Source: Amesomyces nigricolor
Lineage: Eukaryota; Ascomycota; Sordariomycetes; Sordariales; Chaetomiaceae
DNA: 64,000 bases
Direction of reading: 5' to 3'
Assembly: GCA_004802645.1 (NCBI GenBank)
Contig: SRKS01000004.1
Coordinates: 2,418,001 to 2,482,000 of the forward strand
The notes under the pieces are model-generated. The model saw only the letters and a program-made list of their open reading frames with translations, ran no database searches and was not told where the DNA came from. Every line of letters starts with the position of its first letter. Positions within the stretch are counted from its first letter, which is position 1. A program made the position numbers and the translations under genes. Below, piece by piece: positions 11,437 through 21,179 of this stretch.

Positions 11437-11456
11437 AAAACCCCGTGTGGGGTTTT
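11437..11456. repeat. Perfect 8-bp inverted repeat (hairpin)
   Basis: AAAACCCC, a 4-nt GTGT loop, then GGGGTTTT. A 12-bp perfect palindrome (AGGCGGCCGCCT, 11461-11472) follows five bases later. Confidence 0.8.
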
Positions 11457-11481
11457 GCAAAGGCGGCCGCCTCATTGACTC

Positions 11482-11580
11482 CGCGACGAGTCAAACTTGG
11501 GACCTCACGCGATCTTACGTCCACTCACACAGGGACTGGTCGCCGCATCGCACCGCGGTCCCGTTGAGCTACCGCGCACC
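11482..11580 (-). other. tRNA-like sequence, degenerate (possible tRNA relic or SINE head)
   Basis: Read on the minus strand, 11571-11561 gives TAGCTCAACGG, a good match to a Pol III A box. 11497-11488 gives AGTTTGACTC, one base off a B box (GTTCGANNC, with T for C). The spacing of about 65-75 nt suits a tRNA, but the acceptor and D stems do not pair and only about three of five T-stem pairs form. It is therefore not a working tRNA gene, and may be coincidence. Confidence 0.25.
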
Positions 11581-12549
11581 GCTGCGACGACCGTTGAAAG
11601 TTCAGACTTGGAAACGACGTTATCAATGGCCCTCCGGCAAGTGCAAGCCGTTCATACCATCTCGTCGCATTGGTTTCCAAAACTGAGAAGCCGACTAAGC
11701 GCAGACATCCCCCAGGCTCTCCCCTCTTCACCTCCTTGACTGACATCTCATTGACCCAGCTGGACTCCTTTCCAAGTCTGAGGTTTTGGCTCCTTCTAGT
11801 AAATTATGCCTCAGTCATTTCATAATTGACTCCCACCCAAGGATTGACACCACCTTATTCTAGAACCTGCCCTAATATCTGTCATCACCATCCCCCAACA
11901 CCTCACCACTTACACGCCTTTTGAAGTGAAGTCGGCTCTGAATCCCTGCAGCGTCACACCCAGCCCACAAAGTGGGTCCAGTCCCTGAGATCCCCGATCT
12001 TGGTATCTTGGCGCCGCGGCTCTTAGTGTTGAGGCCCACTCCGTTCCCCTGTTCTTTTTTTCGTCCAATTCAACGTCAGCTCATTCATTCACCCGAGGCT
12101 TCCTTGAAACTTGAAGTCGTGCTGTTTAAGGTTCGTTCACACAACGCAACACACCCCTTTTTACACTCATTTTTGTCCTAAGACAATACCCTCTATCTTC
12201 CTCTCCTTTTTGACATTGACAGAACAACGTGATGGAATAGCCAGAACAAACTTGCGCCAATTCCCGACGTCATCAATCCGCCGATCTCATTCCTTGCTTT
12301 GCTCTGGGCAGGTACAACTAAGGTTGCCGCTGCTCCTTTATCTTCAACACAGCGGAAGCGAAATTGACCCAGGAGCCTTACGGTCCTCACCACAGAGGGT
12401 GGGCGAAGACGGAACAAGCCAGGAAAGGTCTAGCAGGAGTTGTCGGAAACTTCCTGGCGACAAGACCCGTTGAGCAAGTTGGGCGAGTCGGGTGAAAGGC
12501 AACTCGAGTGTTGGATTTGGTGCGGACGTAACGCTTTGAATTGGTCATT

Positions 12550-13867
12550 ATGCTGTGCACACCCGCGAGGTTAGTGGGTGGTTCGGTGGTGGGGGGGGCA
12601 ACAGCAAGGGCCGCATTATCACCCAGGACTGTGTTCCTGACAACGGGGCATGCGTGGTGGTTGGTGGGGGAGAGGCGGTGGCATCAGGGTGTGCCCTCGG
12701 AACGGATAGCGCCGGTATCTGAGGTCGGGAAACTCAGGCTCGCTCCTGGGCAGCCAACTGGAGTGGGCGTTTTGACGCCGACGAGGTCCTTCTTTGCCGC
12801 GTCGGCGAGGTGGAAGAATGAGGGGTTGAAAGGGTCCGAGGGGGAGAGCAGGTATGGATTTGGCGATTTTCCTTGTTTGGTACCGGCGGCTGGGGAGTTA
12901 GGGTGAGGGATGTGAGCAGTCACTGCCCGTGTCACGAAGACCGATGCTCCTGCCCCGCGATCCAAGCCCTTTCTTCAACGATCCGGATCCGCCTGTCGCT
13001 GACACCCCCCCAGGCCCGGGCCACCCTTAACAGATACCCCCAAGTCTGCCCTCAGCAAGATCCTGCCCGCCATGTCGGAAACCACGCTCCGCGAGAACAT
13101 CTACACCATCCCTAACATCCTAACCGCCACCCGCCTCGTCGCAGCGCCCTTCATCGGGTACTGCATCCTCCATGATTACCATACCCTAGCCCTGGGCCTG
13201 TTCGCCTACGCGGGCATCACCGACGCCCTAGACGGCTGGATCGCGCGCCGTTGGAAGCTGCAGACGGTCGTCGGCACCATCATAGACCCCATGGCCGACA
13301 AGATTCTGATGACGGTGTTGACCGTGGCGTTGGCTATGAAGGGGGCGCTTCCGGGTACGCCTCCCCCCTTTTCCTCACTACTGAACCTGTTTTTGGAGTA
13401 CCATCTAACCCCCCACTCCAGTCTGGCTCGCAGTCATCATCCTCGGCCGGGACATCGGCCTCGCCCTCTCCGCAATCTACTACCGCTGGATCTCACTCCC
13501 GCCGCCCAAGACCTTCGCGCGGTACTGGGACTTCTCGCTGCCGTCGGCCGAGGTGCGGCCGACGCTCATCAGTAAGGTCAACACGGCGCTGCAGCTGGGG
13601 CTGATGGGCATGACGACTGTGGCGCCGGTCGTCACGGGGGTTGATATGAGCACGGCGTTGGGGGTTATGCAGTGAGTTTTTCCATCTCGTCCCAAATAGT
13701 GCTTGGAGGGGAGGGACGGGATGCTAATTGGATAAAGGTACGTCGTGGCGACAACGACGATCTGGAGCGGTGCTAGTTACATCTACAGCAAGGACGCGGT
13801 CAAGATCTTGACGCAGCCGCAGAAGGAGGGGGAGAAGGTGGAGAAGAAGGATAAGGAGTCTAGGTGA
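12550..13867 (+). CDS. CRD1: Cardiolipin synthase (mitochondrial CDP-alcohol phosphatidyltransferase)
   Basis: Four exons are proposed: 12550-12851, 13014-13354, 13422-13671 and 13738-13867, giving 340 residues. From residue 121 (ATG 13072) the protein runs LRENIYTIPNILTATRLVAAP and carries the CDP-alcohol phosphotransferase signature D171-ALDG-WIAR...G-TII-D-PMA-D196 (DGxxAR, then GxxxDxxxD), followed by several membrane helices. The enzyme joins CDP-diacylglycerol and phosphatidylglycerol in the inner mitochondrial membrane. The frame remains meaningful upstream of 13072 (TDTPKSALSKILPAM). A phase-matched intron 12852-13013 (GTATGG donor, CTGAC branch, CCCCCCAG acceptor) links it to an Arg/Ala-rich first exon containing RSFFAASARW, a plausible mitochondrial presequence. 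A start at 13072 would lack any targeting signal. The first exon is an inference; the rest is secure. The gene converges on MTO1. Confidence 0.88.
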
Positions 13868-14246
13868 TGTTAACACTTGGGTTTTGACTTCTTCCGATAC
13901 CAAACCATGAAGCTGGATATCCCTCCCAGGCTGTAACACCGAAGAGCACCCCGGTCAACCAGCGTGGCGTCCCAGTCGTGGTGATACCCCCGAGCCGAGC
14001 GAGGACGTCTCACGATGAACCATGTCGTTGGTAGCTTGGCGCGGCAGGAAAGCAGGCGTTGCAGCCGTTTCGCGTAATACCTATGTAGCAATTCTATTCA
14101 AAATTATTTTCTCAGAACGCCAGCCACGCCCCTGCGATGATCCGTCGCCCCATGTATTTTACCTCGAATGAGATACCCGAAGTAGCAGACATCGTACACT
14201 CCAAATTAACAACCGTAGCATACACACACCCCCCTCCCACCCCCTC
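13868..14246. other. Tail-to-tail spacer between cardiolipin synthase and MTO1
   Basis: This 379-bp spacer must hold both 3' ends. It has an A/T-rich patch near 14090-14110, a C-rich CA-type run at 14221-14250, and TGTATTTTA at 14153-14161 on the plus strand, which fits a loose UGUANNNUA PUF site behind cardiolipin synthase. Confidence 0.5.
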
Positions 14247-16434
14247 TCACACCTCACTAGCAGCAGCCAACCGACTCTTCGCATCCACCCCATCCAAATC
14301 CTCCACCCCTCCCATATCCAACCCCTCCACCACAACGCCCCCCTTCTCCTCCGCCTTAACAAATCTCCTCACGTACCCCAACAACTTAACCAACCCGGCA
14401 GGCGTAACCCCCTCCACCCTCCCAGCCTGGGCAATACTCTCCGGCCTCGCCTGTTTCAACACCCCCACCTCAGCCAGCGACAGCCCCTTGATCCCGTCAT
14501 AGTCTAAATCCCCCGGCAGCCGCATATCCTCATCCCTTCTAAGTCGTGCAGCCTCGGCCTCTTGAAATTTGAGGTAGGGTTCGTACACCACCTCGACGGC
14601 GACCCTCTCCCGGATGCGCGCGGGGAAGTCGATATCGTTGATACCTGGGAGGTTGGCCGTGGTGAGATGGGTAGGTAACACGCCCGGCATGCGCAGCGCG
14701 TCAAATCCGTCGCGGCGTTTGGCGGGGTCTTTGGCGGTGAGGGGGATGCCGGCTGCGGTCCAGGCTTCGGGGGTGAGTAAGGTGGCGCGGAGGATCTTTT
14801 TGAGGTCTGCGATGCGCTGCGCGTCGTCGGTGAAGCGCGACCAGCGGCGCGCGCTGATAATGCCCCACTCGCGGGCGCGCGGGGTGAGGCGGGCGTCGGC
14901 GTTGTCGGCGCGGGCGCTGATGCGGAACTCAGAGCGGGAGGTGAACATGCGGTAGGGTTCGGATACGCCTTTGGTGACGAGGTCGTCGATCATGATGCCG
15001 ATGTAGGCGTCGGCGCGGGAGAGGGTGATGGGCGGGAGGGAGAGGGCGGCGCGGCCGGCGTTGATGCCCGCGATGATGCCCTGCCCGGCGGCTTCTTCGT
15101 AGCCGGTGGTGCCGTTGATTTGCCCGGCGAGGAAGAGGCCGCGGATGGCTTTGGTTTCGAGGGTGCGCTTGAGGCTGCGCGGGTCGACGTAGTCGTATTC
15201 GACGCCGTAGCCGGGCTGGAGCATGACAACGTCTTCAAGACCGCGGATGGTGCGGAGGAGTTGTTCTTGGGCGGGGGCAGGGACGGTCATGGAGAGGCCG
15301 TTGGGGTAGATGACGTCGTTGTTGAAGCCTTCAGGCTCGAGCCAGACGAGGTGGCGCTCGCGGTCGCCGAAGCGGATGATCTTGGACTCGAGGGAGGGGC
15401 AGTAGCGCGGGCCTTTGACTGTTTCGCGGATGTGGATGGTCTTGTCGAGGTTGGCGCGCACCACGTCGTGGGTGGCTTGGTTGGTGTAGGTCGCGAAGCA
15501 GGGGAGTTGGTCTTGGACCGAGACCGTCTCGTTGAGGTAGCTGAAGGGTACTGGAGGGTTGTCGCCGAGTTGTTCCTCGAGAATATCCCACTTGATGCTG
15601 TTTTTGGCGAGGCGCGGGGGTGTACCTGTCTTGAGCCGGCCAAGCTGGAATCCCGCGTCGCGCAACGACTTGCTCAAGCCAAACGTCGCCTCTTCGCCCA
15701 TCCGCCCTGATGGGTAGGCCTCGAGACCGATGTGGATTTCGCCGCCGAGGAAGGTCCCCGTCGTGATGATGACCTGGCTGGTAGGCAGCACCTCGCCCGA
15801 CTCAAGGCGCACGCCTGTGATCTTGCTCTTGGCGCCGTCGGCGGCGGGGTCGTCGCTGTTATCGGCGATGACAATATCAGATACCCTGCCAGAGACGATG
15901 GACAGATTCGGATACGACTCGAGCTCCTCGCGCATGTACTTCTTGTAGAGGGCGCGGTCGATCTGGGCGCGCGGGCCCCAGACAGCAGGCCCCTTCCTCT
16001 TGTTCAACACCTTGAACTGCACTCCAGCCTTGTCGATAATGCGCCCCGCCAAACCATCCAGGGCGTCGATCTCGCGCAGAATGGTGCCCTTGCCAATACC
16101 GCCGAAGCTGGGGTTGCATGAGCAGACGCCGAGGTTGTGGATGTCGGGGGTGATGAGGGCCGTCCGGGCACCTGCGCGGGCCGCCGCGGCGCAGGCTTCG
16201 GAGCCAGCGTGGCCGCCGCCAATTACAATGACATCGTATGGCCTGGGGTGTCCGAATAAGGTCAGTAGCTGTCTGCCATAGGCCTGGGCCGAGTGATGGA
16301 GTCGAGTGAGGGACTCACCTCGAATCGTCTTTAACGCTGGCAAACGTCCTCCTGGTGACATGGCTGGTGGTGCCCCGGCGTACTGGCCGCCGGATTGGCC
16401 TACCGAGACCTCTAGGAAGCCAGAGCTTCGTCAT
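14247..16434 (-). CDS. MTO1: Mitochondrial tRNA uridine-34 modification enzyme MTO1 (GidA/MnmG family)
   Basis: Two exons, 16434-16319 and 16242-14247, give 703 residues. Exon 1 encodes a basic presequence (MTKLWLPRGLGRPIRRPVRR, then RRTFASVKDDSR). The 76-nt intron has a GTGAGT donor, CTGAC branch and CCCCAG acceptor and joins in phase to PYDVIVIGGGHAGSEAC, the FAD dinucleotide fold. Other MnmG signatures follow: NPSFGGIGKG, GPRAQIDRALYKKY, TGTFLGGEIHIG, GRLKTGTPPRL, YCPSLESKI and GQINGTTGYEEAAGQG. With its GTPase partner (MSS1/MnmE) the enzyme installs the 5-aminomethyl-type group on the wobble uridine of mitochondrial tRNAs. A longer single-exon reading from the ATG at 16361 exists but needs the intron retained and replaces the presequence. 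It lies 466 bp downstream of RIM1 on the same strand. Confidence 0.95.
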
Positions 16435-16899
16435 GACTACCGAACTGCGCCAAGCGGGACGGGGGTTGTTGAATGGGAGAGAGGGATGCGGTTGCGGTCC
16501 AGAAATCAATTGCCGATAAGGCACTGATAACGAAGCGCGCCGCGTCTTGGCACACCCTGGTGGCCCAGAGCTCGGCATGTCTTGGCATTCAGGAACACAG
16601 CTCAGCTTGGGGGACCGCAATGTCAAGGACGAAGGTGGTGTGGGCATAGAGACCGCCATCGCCTATCACTTCAATGGTGGGCTCCGGCCAAGTGACTTTC
16701 CAACATGCGGCAGTTGTATATACAAAGAAATTTGATTGGTATCGTATTGTAGAGACACATTAAACGTACACCCCAGCCCACACGGCGCAAACCTGCTCAC
16801 ATGATACAGCAGCAGAAAGGAGAGTCCCATCATCCATCATGGCTTGTACATGTTGCCCACCAACAGTCAAACACCCAGCAATGCGACACCCCAAGTCGC
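16435..16899. other. Spacer between MTO1 start and RIM1 stop
   Basis: This 465-bp stretch serves as the 3' flank of RIM1 and the upstream region of MTO1 (both minus strand). It holds the palindromic TGTATATACA listed at 16715-16724 and an A/T-rich patch around it. No gene is seen. Confidence 0.55.
16715..16724 (-). promoter_or_regulatory. PUF-type UGUAUAUA site in the probable RIM1 3' UTR
   Basis: TGTATATACA is its own reverse complement, so the RIM1-sense strand reads UGUAUAUA, the 8-mer consensus bound by Puf3-type proteins (UGUANAUA), about 175 nt after the RIM1 stop. It also resembles a TATA element and could instead serve MTO1. Assignment rests on motif and position only. Confidence 0.4.
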
Positions 16900-17451
16900 T
16901 TACTGCTGGTGCTCGCCCTCGCCAGATGTGTTGGGGTTGGGGCGGCGGAGGACCTCAATGTTACCTGAGAGCGTTAGTCCATCGTCCGTATTGCTTGGGA
17001 AGACCAGGATGCATACGCTGTGTCACGTTCAGCGCCTGGCGGGTCTTGCCCTCGTTATCGACGTAGTTCGCCATGGAGGCCTCGCCCTCAACCATGACCA
17101 TCGTCCTGTCCGTCCTGTCAGTTCAGTCCGCCCACAACCATCCTTCTCCCTCTCTCTCTCTCACGCGACGCACCCCTTGCTGAGCGACTGGAAAAAGTCG
17201 CGGCGGCGGCCCTCGGGCTCGAAGCAGTGGACGTTGAACCAGCTGGTCTTGCGGTTGTCGCCCTGGCCGCTGTTGCTGGCGACCGCGTAGCGCAGGTACT
17301 CGCGGCCGGTGCTCGACGCGCGCAGCTCGGGTGCGTCGGCAAGGTTGCCGATGATGGTGATGCGCGCGATGGGGCGCTGGGCGGTCGAGCTGAAGGTGCG
17401 CGCGGCAGGGCGGGCGACGGTGCGCGAGGCGGTGCGGAGGAAGGCGGACAT
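16900..17451 (-). CDS. RIM1: Mitochondrial single-stranded DNA-binding protein (RIM1/mtSSB)
   Basis: Three exons, 17451-17174, 17105-17017 and 16964-16900, give 143 residues, close to yeast Rim1 (about 135). Residues 1-25 (MSAFLRTASRTVARPAARTF) form an Arg-rich presequence with no acidic residue. The OB fold follows: ARITIIGNLADAPELR, a typical SSB strand-1 start, GREYLRYAVASNSG, KTSWFNVHCFEPEGRRRDFF and, after the first intron, TMVMVEGEASMANYVDNEGK. The C terminus is a short Pro/Asn/Glu/Gln tail. The protein coats single-stranded mtDNA during replication. Intron 1 (68 nt) ends in two GACAG acceptors nine bases apart; I use the second (17106), which gives the family-like KGTMVMVEGE. The 5' flank is shared with the divergent pheromone-receptor gene. 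Confidence 0.93.
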
Positions 17452-18672
17452 TTTGGCTGTGTTTGGTTTTGGGAGGGGGGTGTGTTGACGGGAGTACTGA
17501 GGTTGCTAGGAGGGGCTGAGTCGGAATGAGGCGTCAATGGGGGGGGGCTGTTGGTTGGGGTGGGGGGTGGGCTGGGAATCTGAGCTTCAGACGCGTTGAA
17601 ATTGCTGCGACGCGAACAACCATGAGAGTTTCAGGGTCTGTGGCTGGTGTCCCGGGAGCTCGAGCCATAGCTGTGGCGTCGCGTGTAAGTCGGCCTGTGG
17701 AGTCGATCCTTGGCAACCATGAGTCTCGACTCCAGAAATTCATCCCTTGCCTTTTTCTCCCTTCCCCAAGGCATCACCACCCCATTTCTCGGGCCCGAAT
17801 TGGCCGATCGGCTGCCAAACTCGTGGCCTGGCGGATTACCCAATGGCTTTCTCCCTTCAACCACGCCGCGCTGTGATGGCCGTCGACTCTTGCAGACGAG
17901 GCGCGGAATGCGCAGAAAGGCACAGTTCATGGCTCTGTGTCTCACCCCACGGCGGCACGAGAAACACCAGCTGCGGAAGTGCCTGCGGGAAGTCTCATAC
18001 TCAATTTGAGCTATCCCGTGGAAATTTTGGTGATGCTCAGACTCGACTATGACCCGTCGGTTTGCCACGCCCGAAGTCGTTGAAAAAAAGACGAAGAATC
18101 TTGGTTTCGGTCTCAGCTCGCAACGATGATGCTGCTCGCGGTCAAAAGTCGAGACGAGTCTTTTTTTCCGTCTTTGTTTCTCTGGGCGGACTCAACCTCC
18201 AGCCGCTGTCGAACACTACCCATTTTGGGTCTGAATAGAGCTTCAATAGGGCTGTTCACCACTTCTCACTAAAACCATCCGCAACACCACCATCACATGT
18301 GGGGTCTCTGTCTCAAAAGTCTCAATGGACTGCTTTCTCTCAATAAGCCAATGGGTCAATAGAGCAATAGCCATGGGGTACCCTTCCCGCTGCCCCAAGG
18401 CCTTCATCTCGCCGCCGTGTATCTTTATGTTGCCATACTTGCCATCACCAGAGTCTACTTTTTACTTTCTCATGCCTCGTCTTCACTGCTTCACAGCCAG
18501 ACTCAATCTTAAAAGTCAACTTCAACTTCGATTGCACCGGATTCTCACCAGGAAAACCCGTGGTACCAGCTTGTCCCTGACGGCCAACTCCAAGGGAGGC
18601 ACCAGAGGGTCTCTGACTCTATCTCAGACTTTATTACTCTCCTCGCACCAGCTCACCGTTCACTCAGTCATC
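17452..18672. other. Divergent upstream region of RIM1 and the STE3-type receptor
   Basis: About 1.2 kb. The frame of the receptor is open upstream of 18673 to an ATG at 18325, but that extension has no signal-like or family-like sequence and is read as 5' leader. I saw no clear regulatory box or RNA gene. Confidence 0.5.
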
Positions 18673-20924
18673 ATGGCCTTGCCAGCCAACTACTCAGAGT
18701 CTTCCATATGGAAGGATGCCCCGTGGACCACAACTCCTGACGAGCATATGGCACCAACCCCCTACAACTCCCAAGCACTCCGGATCAACCTCTTCTTCCG
18801 CGTCGCCCTCGGCCTCACCTCACTCTTCGTCACCTGGGTTCCCGCAAAGCTCCTGTGGAGGAATGGGGAGTTTAGCGGCACCATTCTATGCGTGACGCTG
18901 TTGGTTATCAACTTCTTCACTGTCAGCAACGCTCTCATCTGGCACGACAATGATGTCGACAAGTGGTGGGATGGCCACAGCTGGTGTGACTTCCAAGCCT
19001 ACATCCAGTTCGCCATCCATTCCGCCTTCAACATCAGCCTGTTTGAGATTATGCGCGGCTTGGCCTCCAAGGTGGCTCTCAACCGCGCCATCAAGCCGAC
19101 ACGCAGCGAGAGGCGCCGCGAGCGCATCGTCTCGGCCCTGGTCATCTTCACCGTCCCCTTTCTCCAGGTCGTCCTCCACTACTTCGCCGCCTTCAGCAGG
19201 TACAACGTTTCTACTCTTGTCGGCTGCACTCCAAATTACTTCCCGACCTGGATAACGCTGGTCTTCTATGTCATTCCCATCCCCGTCTTCGCCGTCGCTG
19301 CGGCCATCATGGCATGTGAGTAACAGTCCCAAGGCAGTCCTCTTTGCTTGACCATCATCACTGACCAACAACCCTCACAGGCGTGACCTTCCACCGCTAT
19401 CGGAAGATTGAGAAGGTCACCAGGGAAATTTCCCGCTCCCAGGGCGTCATTGCCGCTGCCCGCCAGGACCGTGTGAGGAAGAAGCTCTACTTCATCACCC
19501 TTGTTGCCATCATCTTCATCTTGCCGCTCACTACCACCATGATGGTTTTCTACATCCTCGAAGCTATGCCCTTGGAGACCTACGACTTTCATGGCCTCCA
19601 CTTTGGCCCGGACCCCTTCAACAACAACTTCATTACCTTCACCACCTCCCACAAGATGGGGTTCTCACAGCTGGCGACCGATTTCATCGCCGAGGTTGCT
19701 GGCATCTTCGTCTTCATCCCCTTCGGCACCACCCCTGAGGCCCTCAACATGTATCGCAGGATCCTCCTCGGTGCCGGCCTGGGCTATGTGTTTCCGAGTT
19801 TGAGGAGGGAGTACGAGCCTTCCCCGACACCCGGCTCTAAGTTCAGTTGGGGTTCTATCTCTCTCAAGGGCAAGAGCCTGCTGGCGTCGCTGTATGTTCT
19901 CTTTCTTCCACACTCTGCTCGTTGGCTACTAACATCTAACAGGAGCAGTACCACATCCTCGCGCAAAGACAGCATCCTCCCTACAACGGAGCACATCTCA
20001 CTCGACAGGACGGAACTTTCTTCTGCAGCTGAGGAACTTCAGCCCCTGGACCTCATCATGGGCGCCGATGCACTCCAGCACCCGGGGAAGTCCATGGCTT
20101 CCTCTTCCACCACGCACCACAACCCCTGGCCGGACCTTTCCCCTGAGGAAATCGACCCGGCCACCGCTCAAATTGAGGCGAGCTCTAGAGTACCGCCACG
20201 GAACGACTTTACCTTCCCTTACCCCACGGCTGTTCGGTACCCCCCACAACCTCTCATCCCTTCTCTCCACCACACCAACCAGGGGGATACTGATACCTCC
20301 ACCCCCGACGCAGCAACCCCATCCAACAGCCAACCCAACCTCTCAACCGGCATCGTCACAACAACAACCGTCAAAATCCGCACCAGTCACAATCCCCTCC
20401 CAAACAACACCCACCCCACCGCCCCATGGTCGCAGCAACCGGGTCACCACCCAACCGTCGGCGTCAAAACCCGCGTGTGGGCGAGCGAAAAGGGCGATAG
20501 CACAATGATGATGATGAGTCCGGTTTTCGCCCCTGCTCATGCCACCAACCACCCAGAACCAACGCGTGCTATTATCCCCCATCCAAACCTGCTTCCACAC
20601 CCATCCCATCACAACCACAACACAAATCCGGGATCGACCACCAACCCACCCCCGCACCCCTCTCAGACTCCCACCTGGGACCCCAGAACAGCCGCCAGAC
20701 TCACCGCTACCATTGCACCCTCTTCGCAATGGAGGAAAGCAAACAATACCAATAACCACGGGAACAACAACCACCCTAGCAGGTGTGACATAGTGGACGT
20801 TGATCTTGATGATGAGACCAATGACGATGGGCGCAATGATGGTGAAAACGACGACAGTTATGGTGATGGTGACGAGAGACAGGCTCTGCATCCCGCTCAT
20901 CCGTCTTCTGGTGCTCCAAGCTAG
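18673..20924 (+). CDS. pre-1: STE3-type pheromone receptor (a-factor-like lipopeptide receptor, GPCR)
   Basis: Three exons, 18673-19315, 19381-19891 and 19943-20924, give 711 residues. The first 290 residues hold seven hydrophobic segments with family landmarks: LRINLFFRVALGLTSLF (TM1), LIWHDNDVDKWWDGHSWCDF with the extracellular WCD element, FEIMRGLASKVAL, and FPTWITLVFYVIPIPVF. Receptors of this class bind farnesylated peptide pheromones of the opposite mating type and signal through a heterotrimeric G protein. The remaining long cytoplasmic tail is Ser/Thr/Pro/His-rich with late acidic D/N/G runs, as in Neurospora PRE-1. The start at 18673 is chosen because it directly precedes the first conserved segment. 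The second intron (19892-19942) is exactly 51 nt with GTATGT, TACTAAC and AACAG signals but contains no in-frame stop, so an unspliced form would also be translatable. The gene converges on the PAS kinase. Confidence 0.92.
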
Positions 20925-20974
20925 AGGCTTGGGGTGGAGAGGGATTCTGTGGAGGTTGTGGTGCTGGTTACGGT

Positions 20975-21179
20975 GGGGGAGGGGAGGGGGGAAGAGCAGG
21001 GGAAGGGGAGGGAGAGGGAGAGAAGTGGGTTGAGTTTCGGTTCTTTGAGACTGGAATTGAAGTTGGAGGTGGAGGGGGTGGGGGGGGATGTTAGGGGGTA
21101 AGGGAGAGCAGTGGGGGAAGGGGAGGGAGAAAGGGAAAGGAGAAGGGAAAGGACAAAGAGAAAGGGGAGAAAGAGGGGG
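20975..21179 (+). repeat. Polypurine (GA-rich) tract downstream of the receptor gene
   Basis: Two nearly pure G/A blocks (about 20975-21027 and 21110-21179) flank a G-rich middle. The tract begins about 50 bp after the receptor stop and ends at an ATATATATT patch. It has many GGGG/GGGGA steps. Confidence 0.75.

Larger units (their letters stand above)
10874..12549. other. Intergenic region, TDP1 to cardiolipin synthase
   Basis: A gap of about 1.7 kb. It contains the hairpin and tRNA-like sequence listed at 11437-11580 and C/T-rich leader-type sequence around 11880-12220. An in-frame stop at 12529-12531 bounds the cardiolipin synthase frame. No protein gene is supported. Confidence 0.55.

Noticed and set aside
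16319..16361. ATG 16361 as the main start of MTO1
   Set aside because: It needs the 76-nt intron, which has full splice signals, to be retained and loses the basic presequence. Kept only as a possible minor form.
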